Below, piece by piece: positions 1 to 13,119 of a stretch of DNA of 64,000 nt. The notes below the pieces were generated by a model. That model had not been told where the DNA came from and made no database searches. It saw nothing but the letters and a program-made list of their open reading frames with translations. The stretch spans positions 1,678,902 to 1,742,901 of the forward strand of contig BDGG01000011.1 in NCBI GenBank assembly GCA_001949185.1, written 5' to 3'. The position numbers were made by a program, and so were the translations under genes. The stretch comes from Ramazzottius varieornatus. Its lineage: Eukaryota; Tardigrada; Eutardigrada; Parachela; Ramazzottiidae. How positions within the stretch are numbered: position 1 is the first letter of the stretch; each line of letters starts with the position of its first letter.

Positions 1-252
1 GCTTTTCCCTTTGGGAGGCTCCGACGGTTGAACCTTCCGTCACACGTCTGACCCGCTTTGGCGCAGGTAGTACAATCAAGCCGGTACTCCATGACACCGT
101 GGCCTTCATGCAACGAACTTCGCAGGCCGAAACTCGGCTGTATCGCAGAAAAGGCACACTGACCGTAGTAGGGCCATTGTAAAGAACATCCTTGTCCTTC
201 GAACGAAAACCACGGAAGGGCAGAATTCAGTACTGGGTCGCGGAGCAGAGCT

Positions 253-260
253 CTATATAA
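253..260 (+). promoter_or_regulatory. TATA box of the EGF/LDLa gene
   Basis: The octamer CTATATAA lies about 107 bp upstream of the first ATG (360). A CCAGTCT stretch about 35 bp downstream is a possible initiator, which would give a 5' UTR of about 70 bases. The call rests on motif and position only. Confidence 0.6.
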
Positions 261-359
261 GCTGGCCAGACTCCCGAGTATCGGCTTTCCCAGTCTTCGT
301 TTTACATTTTAATCGTACTGTCCGTTGAGCTAGCAATTTAACAAATTTAAGCTGCAGAA

Positions 360-2380
360 ATGCAGGAAACCATGGGTGCTTCGTTGTGCGTAGTCATCTT
401 GATACTTTGCGTCTCGGTAAGAATTAGTCGTCCACATTCTTGGCTATCGATCTAATAAAATGAGGCATTTCTCTCCCCGTTTTAGGCCTGTAGCCTTACT
501 GAGCCACTCCAAGATGCGGTCATCAGTCGGCAGGAGCGCAGTATCGAAGGGCAGCCCTGCAATGCCGACAACAACTTTAACTGCAGCCTCTGCAACACCA
601 TCTGCAATCGGCGAACCGGCGTCTGCGAATGCGACCGTCGTCTTGCCGGTACGGCTCATATTTCCTCATCTTCAGCCACTGTATAGTCATTTGCTTACTA
701 CTGCATTTTGTAGTGCCGATGAAGATGCCACTCTTCCCGGAAGTGACCCAGTGCATTCCTTACGAGTACGTCAACGTCACAGGTGGTATGTGCCTGCCGA
801 CCAACCCCGACATGTGTACGCTGCTGGTTTCTGGCTCCTACTGTGACGTCTCTCAGCGAGATGGAACGGTTGGAAGAATGCGCTGTCGATGCAAAATTGC
901 TGGAACCTTCCCCAACTGCGTAGTCCGTAAGTACAAATTTGTCAAAAGTTTTTTTGGGCTCCTTGAAATTTTCAAAAATATCGAATATTAAATAAATACG
1001 AATATTATATAAATATGGCAACTGCGGAAATTTTTTGGTGTTTTCCATCGAATTCGACAAGCAAGATTTCCCAAGTGGCGCAGTCTTTCGGCAACAACAG
1101 CAGACGACGTGCCACTTGGAAAACACACGCACATGCATTGGGCCAGGTCACTCTTCCAAGTGGCGTACGGTTCCAGACGATAATAACGAAGAAGTGTGCC
1201 ACTTGGAAGCTCGGGTAGTGATCTAGTCTTGTGGAGGGCCCTCTCCGAGCTCGCAAATATTAGGAGTTATTCTTGTTTCCCGTCAGATTTTCCTGTTGAT
1301 TTTACAAGGCAATGTTTCTTGTGCGCGCCAGGTATCGGGACGGCCTGTCGACAGAACTCGACCTGCGAGAAAGACGTGGCCAACTCCTTCTGCGGTAACA
1401 TCACCAACGGTATCGGTCGGTGTCAGTGTGGACAGGTGGAGGGAGGTCGCAAGTACATTTCCAACCGTGATGGAACAGCCTGTCTGGCCATCAACTGCGC
1501 CACGAACCCCTGCAGTGGAGACCAGGCCTCCTCCACTTGCCGCGACACTGCCTACGGTTACGAATGCTCCTGCAACCCCAACACCAAAGGGAAGAGCCAC
1601 ACTTTCGACAGTCCCGGCATCTGTAAGTCCTTTTCTTTCTTGGAAAATCAAACGCTGTCAACATTATCCCGCAGAAGATATTTGGAGGGATTCCTTTTGT
1701 TCGAACTGTAGCCCTATTGCAATGCAAAAGTTATTTCCGGCATTTTTGTGCAGGCTGCCCAGCTGATCAAGTGGCTTGTGAGGACTTCACCAAATGCCTC
1801 AACGTAACGGACATTTGCAACGGCGTTGCTGATTGTCAGGTAATCATGACACTCTGTCGGACGACTGTCACTGTGCTGCGCATTTGATCGACATTCTTCT
1901 ACGAACGTTCGCAACAAAACCAGGTCTTTTCTGCTACAGGATTGTTCGGACGAGAAGCAGATCTTTTGCACCGGTCCTCTGCCCAAGACTAACCCGACTT
2001 GTCTGCAGATTCCCAGCACGCAGAACAGCCTTCGTTCCTCCAGCAACATCGGTTGCACCTCCGTCCCAGCCGCCACCACCGCCCAAGAAGCCTCGGCTCC
2101 CACATCGACCAACACCGTCAACCAGGTCGGTCCAGCATCTGCGCCAGTCACCACCGTCCTCCAAGAGGCCCAACCAGCTTCCAACGGCAATGGTTTCCCG
2201 GCAGTGACCATCCCTGATCCCGCACAGTTCCTGCCGGGCGCCTACAACGCCTTACGTGGAGTGTCCAGTGGAGTGCCGGTGCCGGCAGGCAGTCCGCAGC
2301 CACAAGCGAGTGTCATCCGAACCAACGTACCGACCTTGGCCATTCCCGCACTCGGCCTCCAGCAGCGCTCCCAAGGCTAA
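360..2380 (+). CDS. Secreted EGF-like / LDL-receptor class A protein
   Basis: Six exons with GT-AG borders and consistent phases: 360-416, 486-648, 714-926, 1332-1622, 1754-1839, 1940-2380, giving 416 residues. The first exon encodes a hydrophobic signal peptide (CVVILILCVS), so the product should be secreted. Exons 2-4 encode cysteine-rich EGF-like modules, for example GVCECDRR, GRCQCGQ and YGYECSCNPN. Exons 5-6 encode one LDL-receptor class A repeat with the calcium-binding DCSDE end. The C-terminal 125 residues are a Ser/Thr/Ala/Pro/Gln-rich tail with no cysteines after the first part, probably disordered or O-glycosylated. There is no transmembrane segment. The ligand and role are unknown. 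The intron at 927-1331 carries two copies of the hairpin repeat. The gene converges on SPT5. I am confident of the exon model and of the domain classes, not of the physiological function. Confidence 0.85.
1068..1210. repeat. Intronic hairpin repeat, two copies
   Basis: Two imperfect inverted repeats inside the intron 927-1331: arms at about 1070-1083 / 1110-1122 and 1154-1166 / 1196-1208. Each has a left arm like CCAAGTGGCGCA and a right arm like GTGCCACTTGGAA separated by about 30 bases. Same family as the copies in SPT5 and galactosyltransferase introns. Confidence 0.8.
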
Positions 2381-2870
2381 AGACAACTCTTCGTCTTGTT
2401 TCAACCATAAACTCAACGTTTTGTTTTTTGTTTTCCAAAGTGAATTCCAACAGGGCAGAAAGCATCGTCCAGACAAGTTTATCCCTTTATACTGCGACAT
2501 CTTGTCGTTTATTAGTGGTTAAAGCCTTTGGCTGGTCCAAAAGCGACATGGTCAATCGAGTACCCTATCGCCAGATATTCCAGATTGTATTGTGAGGATT
2601 AGAAGATAATTTTGTGAGATTTCGCAAAGGCTTTTCATACAGTCACTTCGCGCATCGCTCTAAACATTTTTGTATAAACAACCAAAACTCCTTCGTACTT
2701 TTACACAGGAGTGCCATGGCTAATTTCCTTCCCTCCAGGCGACAAAGAAATATTAGTATTGGACGACAGCATAAGAAAACTTGAACCACTTCTAACTCTC
2801 CTTCTCGGTCATCCGAGCGTAGCAAAGGCTGCACTAAAATTCTCTTGCAAAGGGAAGGAGGGAGCCTTCT
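2381..2870. other. Convergent intergenic spacer, 490 bp
   Basis: This lies between the stop codons of the EGF/LDLa gene (+) and SPT5 (-), so it must hold both 3' UTRs. CATAAA near 2406 is a possible variant polyadenylation signal for the plus gene. I see no further coding evidence. Confidence 0.6.
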
Positions 2871-5800
2871 TCAGCGAGCCGACGGAACAAGCTTGCACAA
2901 GTAGTTCAACGGCACCTGTCGCACTTGATCCGAGTTCTCCGGCTTGAACACCGCATCCGTCCCTTCCTGCATCATCATCTTACCACAAACCTCCCTTTCA
3001 TCGCCCACGATAACCTTGACCTGCAACATAAAGTCCACGTCACTCAACGATGAAAACTTTGGCGTCGACAGAATCTCTCAAAACCTCGGCCAACAAACTG
3101 ACAAGAACATTTTTGTCAGGTGGCGCACGCTTCCAGCCAATAACGGTGAAAACATGCGCCACTTGAAGAAGCCATCTGTCCAGCTGTTTTCCCAAGTGGC
3201 GCAGTCGTCCGGTATTACTGACTACATAAGGTGCGCCACTTGGAAAACAGCGCAAACTCGACAAGAGGATCTAGCCAAGTGGCGCACTCTTGTCATCATT
3301 GAGACCGAGGATGTTCGCCACTCGGAAATCAGTCCTTTAGCCTTCGTTTGGCGGGCTGCCTCTTATTTGACATGCAATGTGACCTGATCGCCTTTGGTTG
3401 GTAAGATGGGCTGCAAGTGTCCGGCCACCGTATTAATGACTCGGTCGAGGTGGGGGAGGTAGATGGAGCACATCATGCCGCTGACGGAGCGGACATGTCC
3501 CACGGTGTTAACCAGAGCTGCATCCTCGTGTCGCGTGATGCGCACTTGGATGTCCGTCGTCACCCAATCACCGGGAAGCTGCTCGTCGCGATTACCCGGC
3601 GTCTGAGGATTGAAATGTCCACCTACAAAGCAAGAAAAGCATTTAGTTCAACATTCCACCCAAAGCTAACATTTCAGAAAGTAGTCCAAAATTTGAGCTC
3701 GGCTCAAAATCAAGTAATAAAATCATGCTTTCACCACGTCAATCCAACGTGGCAAAACATGTAATCCGTACACAACAAGTTCCTACCACGTTATGCAAAA
3801 CTGAAAAGGCGTGGTTTTAAGCCTATGTTTTGAGCCGGGTTTACGGAAAAGTCGTTTCCTATCGAAGGTTTACCTGGAGTGATGGGGTTAAAGGGCGACT
3901 GTAAATTGCCAGGAGCCGGTGTGTAGCCAGCGGGTGAGTCCAGGCTGTAGGGGTTGTAGGGCGTGTTGACCATGCCAGGAGTAGCGGGCATGGCGCTGCC
4001 ACCGTAGCCATATCCCGGGGTAGCTGGCGGTGCGAATGGAGTGTTGGGGTTATGGTGGATGGACGAGTCGGCGCTGGCCTCCAGCTGATCCGACGGTGGC
4101 GAACCTTCAGGATCATCTACAAAGGCAAAGAAAGACCCGTCAGAAAACCAACGAACAAAATTCGCACAAATCTAAACTTCACCTTGTCCAGTGCAAAATC
4201 TTTAAAAATTATTCACTATTTTCTGAAATGTTTTTCTATATTTCTAAAATTCCGAAGATAGTTTTGTGTAATTCAAAAATTTTAGAAACGTTTTTCGTTT
4301 ATTAAATAGATTTAAGAAAGATTTTTACCGAAAATGTTCAATTTTTTTAGGGATTTCCGGGAGTTGTAAGTTTGTCATTTTCTGGGAAGAGATTCTGACA
4401 GTTTCGGACCTGGGTCTTCCGGCATGGCATGTGGCCTGGGCGTCTGCAGTCCGCCATCTTGGACTCTGCCCCCGCCCCACTGGTTGCCTCCGCTGGAAGG
4501 CTCTTCATCCGCGTCGTCGTCCCACGTGGGCCGTGGCGTGGCCATGGCGCCTTCATAGCGCGGTGTCATGTTACCCGCTTGCATTTCATGTCGGGGAGTC
4601 ATACCACTCGCTTCAGGCGCATAGCGAGGCGTCATGGCACCCGCATTGTAGGCCGGCGTGCGCGAACCCCATTCCGAAGATGTGTTGTAACTGGGGGTCC
4701 GTGTGGCATCTTCGTAACGCGGAGTACGAGTTCCGTCTTCGTATCTTGGCGTCTTCGAGCCCGTCTCATACCTGAAAGACCATATGAGGATAAGATAAGC
4801 GGCAGTGCAATACAATGAGCTCGAGAAGACAAACTCAGACATACTAAGTCAAGCGGCGCACTTAGCCATCTTTTGTGAAGACAAAACTGCGCCACTACTA
4901 AACCCTAGCAGGAGCCCCGCTTTAGCAAAGCACTTAGCCGCGAGGAATAACCGAGTAAGTGCGCCACTCTTGAAACCACACGTCGACCCCGCAAAACTAG
5001 CGCATTTTCCCTTCCTGAATGAAGGACGAAGTGCGTCACTGATAATACGACCTCAAGATTTATTATTTGAATACATTCTCGATGGCAAAAACCATCTAGG
5101 GGATTCTCCGGAGATTTAAGTTTTGTACCTGGGTGTCTGAGGAACAGCTGACGGTGTTCTATTGCCCGTGTCGCCTCTCATCAGCATGGGTTTAGCTACC
5201 GCCGTCGAGGAAGCGCTAGGTGCCGCACCGATCTCCTGGACTCTCATCCTGTCCACCGAGATGGTTTGTGGAGAAGCGTGGAGCTCCACGCGGGCGGTGG
5301 TGTCATCACAGTCCTTGATGATACCAATGTGGCCTTTGAAGGGACCCATCGTGATCTTCACGGTCTTCCCGATCATACCGGTATCTCTTCTTCCGAACCT
5401 ACACAGGAAAAACAGCACTCTGAAACTCCAGCCAACCTTCCACCGTTTCCACAATCTCTCCCTGTCGAACTCGCGACCTCTATCTCCATTAATAACTCCA
5501 CCCTCGGGCCAGCGCTTCACCAACCTGCATACCGCTCACAGACAAAACATACGCAAAACAGCATGCAGGTTTGTGCACATAAATCTTTCACGAACTTGCA
5601 TACAGCCTGCTGGACAACTTCAGCGAAAGTTTGTACGCAGGGTCATAAGATACTGTTTTTTCGGTGTTAGATCGGTGAAAAAAAGAAGACAAAATTCTCC
5701 ACCTGTTGTTTCCGCCAAAGTTTGGATTACTCTGCGGTCGGTTCATGCCCGGTGACTGCTGAAGCGGTGTTCGGCCACTAGCGCTACGCGGACTGACGCC

Positions 5801-8800
5801 AGCGGCGTTGGCTGCGTAGCCGGCGCCGGAGCTGGGATGGGCGGGGCTAGCCGCCACCCGCGGCGACTGAGGAGCGAAGCTGTAGGAGGGTACTTGGGAA
5901 GGAACAGCACCCGTAGTCGAGCCCAGCTGCAAGGCGTTCTTGGCCATACAGGTGAAGATGCCGCCGTTCTCCGGGAAGAGCTTCGAGTAGAGGAAGAGTG
6001 TCGAGCGGTAGACGTGCTTGATTTCGCCTTGCTTGCCCGCGTGGACGCCGTCCACAACCTACGAAAACCCACCGTTCATTTCGGCTTTGTAGGTTTTCCT
6101 GAGCGTTATTTCTGCGCCAGGAACAGAAAATCGTCTCTCACCTTGACAGTACTCTTCACGGAAATTTGGTTTCCCGCACTATCTAATGCCTTCCCCTTGA
6201 AATCCTTCTTTCTTAGGATAGCTGCTGGTTTGACTTGGACGACGATACCGCGGTTATTCAGAATGTGAAACAGCGTCTTCTCCAACCTACCAAACCAAAC
6301 TCTACTATTTATGATCGAATAAATCCCGTACGGGAGCTCGAAACTAACTGGAAAAGTCCATTTCCCCAACTGGCGCAAACCTTCAGCCAAAAACACTGAG
6401 AAAGTGCGCCGCTTTGGAACATCGTCTGGCCAATTTCTCCAGCGGCACACGTTCCCGAACCAATTGGCTAGTGGCGTGCGCCACTTGAAAAATCTACTTT
6501 GTCGCTTTTACAACTGGTGCAGTTCTTCACTACTGCTGGCTAGTGGCCTGCGCCACTTGAGGAGGCAATGTTCTCGACTTTCTCTGATGAGTACCGAAGA
6601 GTGGAAAGTTACCTGACGATGACGCCGACAGTCTGAGCGTCCAGCTCGACCAAGTCGCCCCACTGGTACTGTCCCAGTGAGTCGATGCCCGTGGCTCGTT
6701 CGGCACTCAACTGAATGTCTTCCGGTAGGACTTTCAGCTCGTGGTTGCCCAAGTCGGACACCAGCACGATCCGGTTTTCCTCCACGCGGATGACCATACC
6801 CGTGCTGCCTTCATGATGACCACGCAAGACACGAACATGGTCACCCAACTTGAAGAACTTCTTCAACTCACCTGCAACGATGAAAACACTTCAACGTAAG
6901 CTCATCGTTGTGATATTCCCACTTTTTCTCCAATGATTTAAATTCGCAAGCTCGACAAGATGGTTTTCCCAGATGGCGCACACTACCAGACAACAACACT
7001 GTAAACGTGCGCCACCTGGCAGCTCGACAAGATCAGTTCCCAAAGTCGCGCACGCCACCAGATACTACCGCTGGAATAGGGCACCACATCCTAAAATTAT
7101 CTTGCCGAGCTTGTTCGTGGGTTTCTCATTTCACTTCTGGAATATCTGTTTTATGGCGAGATACTCTCTGGAGTGATACGTACGGGAGGGAAACTCGATG
7201 GGGTCTTTCAGCGCTTCATGTTCCGGTTGAATGACGACCTTCTTGCCGTCCACTCTGATCACCTTCCCCTTCAGATGGATCAGTTCGCCTTCACAGACTT
7301 CCACAAAGTCTCCATGAGCAAACCTCGAGCCGTCTTGGTTCTCTTCGGCCACATCCACTACCGCCTTCGTCAACTCCATCTGGTCCAACGACTCGTCGAA
7401 CTTCTCCAGTTCCGTCAGCGTCGGTTTCACGCCTTCGAGAAAAAAATCCAAACATTACAAAGTATACGTTTGAACTCAGAAAAGACACACTTCTTACCGT
7501 CGATGATGAGGGCGTTCAAGGGAAAGATTTTCAACATGAAGCCCGTCATGGTGAAGCGAGCTTGCTGGAAGACGTACATGTCACCATCCCGGCCGTAATC
7601 GCCTCCACAGTCGCGAATCATTTCGGGATCGAAGAGCTTCTGCGGAGGGCGCGCTTCCTTCCTTGACTTTAACGCTGCTTTATCCTCTTCACTTCCTCGT
7701 TTCAGGATCTTCAGCCGGTTGTAGTTGATGCGAGGGATCATGCGGAGCGTCGCTTGTCCTTGCGAAGGATCAACCCATTCAACCTGCGTAACAGACATGT
7801 GACATGACATAGCGCATATAACATTACCTGCTGATGATGTGAGCCGGACATGACATACTAGCAATACCTGGCTAAAAACTTAGCATGGCTTATCTGACAT
7901 ACCATGACATACCATGACATACCATGGTCTTACCTGGGCCAAGTCGTCCTTGTACAGTTGGCCTCTTCTGACGCGCACCCACTGCTTCGTCTTGACGCTG
8001 CCCGTGCTCCTGACCACCTTGAGGACATCCGTCATCTCCTTGATGGGTACCATCTGCTCCTTGTTCAAACCCATCCTCAAGTTCGAAATGTTCTCGATGG
8101 CTTGACGAACGTGGGTCTGTTTGAAGGCCTCAATGTAGACGTATCCCTTGACGCCTTCCACTGTCAAGACTGACTTGATCTGTAGCGGCTCTTCGGATCT
8201 CTCGTAGGCCAGAAACTTGCGCATTAGCTGAAGGCATGTCTCACGCTCTTCGCCCTGTCGACACTTCACCGTCCACAAGTTGGGATCTTTGACGTTGGGC
8301 AGGAGCGACTGGCGTGTAATATCTTCGGAGGTCTGGCTGTCGGCCAAGGCGCGATCTCGAGCTGAAGTTTCTGCATACTTCTTCCTAAAAGCACACATCA
8401 TACGTTCACCCAGGCTGCAAACGATTCCCATCCACTAAAGAAACCATTTTGTGCCAGAATAAAAAGAGAAACAAATTTATCCGAAATTTGGCAGGCCATG
8501 AGTGTCATCTACGGCTAAAGCCACACGCAGCAACATCATCCAGGCGGCTTGCCAAATATCGAAAACTAAATTGAATTTGAAACCTGTAATATTCTTCGAT
8601 CTCTTCTTCTTTCTCGCTGCTGATCATCTGTGCCAGTCGACGATGACTCTCAACATCCCGAGCTGACGGTCCACCTTCTTCGTCGTTGAGGTGCAGATCA
8701 TGGCGTCGAGCGTGATGGCGTTGGGTTTCTTTCAGCAGCTCTTCAGCCCCTTCCTCCCATTCGACGTCCTCTTCGTCGTCATCATCCACCTCAGCTTCGT

Positions 8801-9192
8801 CCAAGATGAAATCATTCACCTTGGCCTTACGTTTCTTCTTGGCTTTGGACTTTCCACCCTTCCTTCGGTCTCTCTTGGAGGTTGGCTGGTTCAAAGCCAA
8901 ATCACTATAATCCTGAAGAACAAACTCACGAGTTGGAATAACATTCCAAATGCTGGAGAAAGTCCATCAGTCAAACCTGGTCATCTTTTTCATCCTCATC
9001 CTCCTCGTCGTCCTCTTCCTCCTCCTCTTCATCCACCTCGTCCTCGTCCTCATTATTATCCTTGATCTTCTGTTTCTTGTGAGGAGTCTAGAAAGCAAAG
9101 GACTCAACACTCCATGCAGGCATGTACTGAAAATCAAACGAAATTCAGAGGCAGTCACTTACGAAGTCCGCATCTTCCTCGCTGTCGGACAT
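2871..9192 (-). CDS. SUPT5H: Transcription elongation factor SPT5 (DSIF large subunit)
   Basis: Fourteen exons on the minus strand, in transcript order: 9192-9163, 9087-8977, 8912-8584, 8384-7934, 7783-7498, 7432-7184, 6871-6613, 6286-6142, 6058-5703, 5398-5129, 4771-4410, 4116-3874, 3622-3384, 3020-2871. All phases agree, giving 1159 residues (human about 1087). The N-terminus is a long acidic stretch ([14 protein letters not shown]). The NGN domain and first KOW follow in the 8384-7934 exon. Further KOW domains include [30 protein letters not shown] and [16 protein letters not shown]. The C-terminal region carries TPRYE-type repeats, a GYTP-rich second repeat block, and the final KOW ending in [11 protein letters not shown]5 pairs with SPT4, clamps RNA polymerase II and controls pausing and processivity; the TPxY repeats are the usual P-TEFb targets. 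The last exon is easy to miss because a 363-bp intron filled with hairpin repeats precedes it. Confidence 0.96.
3112..3320. repeat. Intronic hairpin repeat, three copies in the last SPT5 intron
   Basis: Three tandem inverted repeats with arms near 3118/3156, 3192/3232 and 3275/3314, joined by linkers. The right arm of the second copy is GTGCGCCACTTGGAAA. A CTCGACAAGA-like linker lies between copies two and three. Confidence 0.85.
4850..5042. repeat. Degenerate intronic hairpin repeats
   Basis: The SPT5 intron 4772-5128 holds diverged copies of the same motif (GCGGCGCACTTAG, CTGCGCCACTA, AGTGCGCCACTCTTG, AGTGCGTCACT). The arms are recognisable but the pairing is weak. Confidence 0.5.
6365..6562. 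repeat. Intronic hairpin repeat cluster in SPT5
   Basis: In intron 6287-6612: one copy with arms CAACTGGCGCA (6368) and GTGCGCCGCTTTGGAA (6402), followed by collapsed copies in which the arms are adjacent (AGTGGCGTGCGCCACTTG at about 6471-6488, AGTGGCCTGCGCCACTTG at about 6542-6559). Confidence 0.75.
6965..7090. repeat. Intronic hairpin repeat in SPT5, two copies
   Basis: In intron 6872-7183: arms CCAGATGGCGCAC (6968) and GTGCGCCACCTGG (7007), then a weaker copy with CCCAAAGTCGCGCAC (7037). The linker between them again contains CTCGACAAGA. Confidence 0.75.
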
Positions 9193-10669
9193 GTTGGCGC
9201 AAGTTACTGTCCGAGATCAATCAGCTCCAAGAAGCTCCGTAACAGCTACCCCAGAAGTTGTGCAAACCAGAACTTGTATGACCTGTATCCACAAAATCGA
9301 CGCAGGGATCCTGCTGTCACAGCTGTGCAGTGGAAAGTTGCTAAACATCGTGTCCATCTGAGACCAGCTTGCTATGAAACTTGCTTGGTCATGATACCTG
9401 CTGTACTGCACGGAAAGGCGGTGACTTGGGCAGAGAGGACCCGGGTTCGATTCCCACTGTGTCGACTCTATGTCTTACGGCACGTTGCAGATGGTCAAAT
9501 TCATAATTCAATCTTAAGTTACATATACTGTTATCTTTCGGAACATACGTTAAACGGAGAACAGAATGCGACAGAAGTCTGCGCTGGAAACTTGGATAAC
9601 CAAGATATCGTCAGCATGTGTTAGCAGTATCGTGAAGAGACGTCCAGCCTGTATATTTGCTTGATTACAGAACATGTCGAAGGCAACAGCCCATTCACCT
9701 CTGCGCCGGGATACCGCGCTCCTGCTCAGAATGCTGATTAAAGTAAACGTTCGCTCTGCGAGCTTGACTGCCGATCATAGAACCGTACTTTCAACTGGTA
9801 ACCGTGAACAAAATTCTAAACAGTCTATGTTTTTAGTACTCACGCATAATGACCTGTACCGTATAAACGCGTTTTGCTTCAACTGGTTGAAATGGGGCCA
9901 TCATTAGAGTATGTGTACTGAGCCACTCCGAGCTCGCCGTCCACTTATGCGAGACGCTGCGAGACGTGACGGTTTTGTGGCTCCTAGCCGACAAAGAAGT
10001 TAGAGATGCACGCGTACGTGCAGAGCTCCAGCAAGAAGACCAGCGGCGCGCGGAAGACCGCGCTCTTGAGGAAGCTCGTGTTATGAACGATCGAAGGAAG
10101 GTGGACGAAGCCACGGCAGCTCGACGCCTCAACAAAGACCGCGTTCGGCAGGATGAGCGTAACCGCGAGAACGAGTTAGCTGCGGCCAGCGATCGAGCTG
10201 AGAGGTCACTGTATCGCCGAGACTTTCAGCAACGATTCTATCGTCGTTAAGATGGTGAGGGCACTCAGCCTGAAAGCTCAACTTGACGTTACAGTCTTCG
10301 TGACGTGAAATCTGTTTTATGGTTTTTCACAGGTACATTTGGACAAGCCTTCGTCAAATAATACAAAGAGCTTCGTTTACTTTTTTTGGGTTTCCTGTCA
10401 GTTTCCGACGTAATCTCAGTAGTAAACCATATCTCGTCTTTTTTCGTTTTACTTCAATACGGTGTCTTTGAAGTGACTGCAGTTGTCGCTGAACGGTCTC
10501 CTGTCGAAGCTTCCTTTAACGCCCTTTACTGAAACTTTATCTTTCGGGCTCGCAGAAGACCGCACTCTGTTCTTTCTAGCAATCAGCTGAAGTCATTCCG
10601 TTGGTCAATTCGATTGAACCTACATGCTTCGGACCTCCATAGCTCTAATGTAGAATAGAATACTTGGAA
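9193..10669. other. Intergenic region between SPT5 and the NUMT
   Basis: The left end should include the SPT5 promoter and 5' UTR. It contains one open frame of uncertain status (about 9900-10250). A GGGTTCGATTCCC stretch at about 9447 resembles a polymerase III B box but has no matching A box or cloverleaf. Confidence 0.5.
9966..10250 (+). CDS. Glu/Arg-rich predicted helical protein, fragment
   Basis: Uncharacterised open frame of 94 codons from the listed start, and the frame is open further upstream. The composition is strongly charged (RRAEDRALEEARVMNDRR, then NKDRVRQDERNRENE), suggesting one long helix or coiled coil, and it ends in RRDFQQRFYRR. There is no recognisable domain, no evident intron partners and no promoter I can defend. 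It could be the 3' exon of a gene, or the tail of a DNA-binding accessory protein of a transposon. Low confidence that it is expressed. Confidence 0.3.
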   Translation: MTVLWLLADKEVRDARVRAELQQEDQRRAEDRALEEARVMNDRRKVDEATAARRLNKDRVRQDERNRENELAAASDRAERSLYRRDFQQRFYRR

Positions 10670-12155
<1,486 letters not shown>

Positions 12156-12156
12156 A

Positions 12157-12840
12157 ATGGCTAACTGAGAGCAATTAAATTTCCAAAACAGGTTTTCACC
12201 TCTTATAGAACAGTTTATCGTTTTGCATGATCACATTTTATCTATTTTAATCCTTATTCAGTCTATTGTCGAATATAGACTAACTAAATTGTGCTATAAT
12301 AAATTTAGAGTCACTAAGCAGAGAGAAAATCACGAACTAGAAATTTTATGAACTTTTCTGCCCGGAATAGTTTTAATTATTATCGCCTTCCCGTCCTTGC
12401 GCTTACTTTACTTATCAGAAGAAAGAGAGAAATCGCCCTTAAATATTAAAACAATAGGCCACCAATGGTATTGATCTTATGAGTACAGAGATTTTAAAGA
12501 ACTTGAATTCGATGCTTTTATAAAGCCTGTCGAAAAAACAAGTTCTTTTCGTCTTTTAGAGACAGACAACCACACATGCATCCCAACAAATACACCTGTC
12601 CAAATATTTGTTTCTTCCACTGATGTTTTACACTCATGAACTATTCCAGCAATAGGAGTGAAAGCTGATTCTACTCCAGGACGTCTTAACATTATTAATA
12701 TTATAGCAATAAAGCCAGGTTTATTTTACGGTCAGTGTTCAGAAATTTGCGGAACAAACCACAGTTTCATGCTTATCACCCTTGACACGCGACCCATTTA
12801 CTTTTTTGAAGAATGAGTAAAAATAATAATTAGCAGATAA
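12157..12840 (+). pseudogene. cox2: cox2 (NUMT copy), frame intact
   Basis: Cytochrome c oxidase subunit II: 227 codons from ATG at 12157 to TAA at 12838, uninterrupted under the invertebrate mitochondrial code. It has the two N-terminal membrane spans and the CuA site ([12 protein letters not shown]). TGA-as-Trp codons mean it could not be translated properly in the cytosol, so it is scored as a pseudogene despite the open frame. Confidence 0.92.
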
Positions 12841-12899
12841 TTTAAAAGCTCTAATGCGTCGAGCTTTTAATTCGAAGATAAAGAATATTCTGTTTAAAT
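12840..12899 (+). pseudogene. trnK: tRNA-Lys (NUMT copy)
   Basis: Acceptor ATTTAAA/TTTAAAT and an anticodon arm TCGAG-CTTTTAA-TTCGA with anticodon TTT, at the expected place after cox2. Confidence 0.75.
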
Positions 12900-12958
12900 T
12901 AGAAAACTTAATTAAAAAAAAAGTTATCAACTTTAAATTACTCGTACGTAATTTTCTG
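12900..12958 (+). pseudogene. trnD: tRNA-Asp (NUMT copy), anticodon mutated
   Basis: Acceptor AGAAAA/TTTTCT and an anticodon arm AAAG-TTATCAA-CTTT. Position and neighbours demand anticodon GTC; the copy reads ATC, a single G-to-A change. Confidence 0.65.
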
Positions 12959-13119
12959 TGCCCCGCATATCAAATTTACCGTGAATAAGAATTTATATTG
13001 TCATATCTGTTATTATTAACTTAATTTTTATATCTTCCTCGCACCCTGCTCAGAAAATTATAGTAAGAAAAACCCCAACAGAACTATTGTTTTATCAAAA
13101 TAAATGATTATGACAGTAA
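12958..13119 (+). pseudogene. atp8: atp8 (NUMT copy)
   Basis: Fifty-three codons from GTG at 12958 to TAA at 13117-13119, overlapping atp6. It starts VPRMSNLPW and ends NKWLWQ, matching the atp8 pattern of an N-terminal MPxM, one hydrophobic segment and a Trp-containing end. The frame is open. Confidence 0.75.

Noticed and set aside
3363-3563. SPT5 ending at the stop 3363-3365
   Set aside because: A GT donor at 3383 in phase 0 joins an upstream-numbered exon at 3020-2871 that carries the conserved C-terminal KOW end.
9421-9490. tRNA or SINE suggested by GGGTTCGATTCCC
   Set aside because: Only the B-box-like segment is present; the T stem pairs for three bases, and no A box, anticodon arm or acceptor stem can be drawn upstream.
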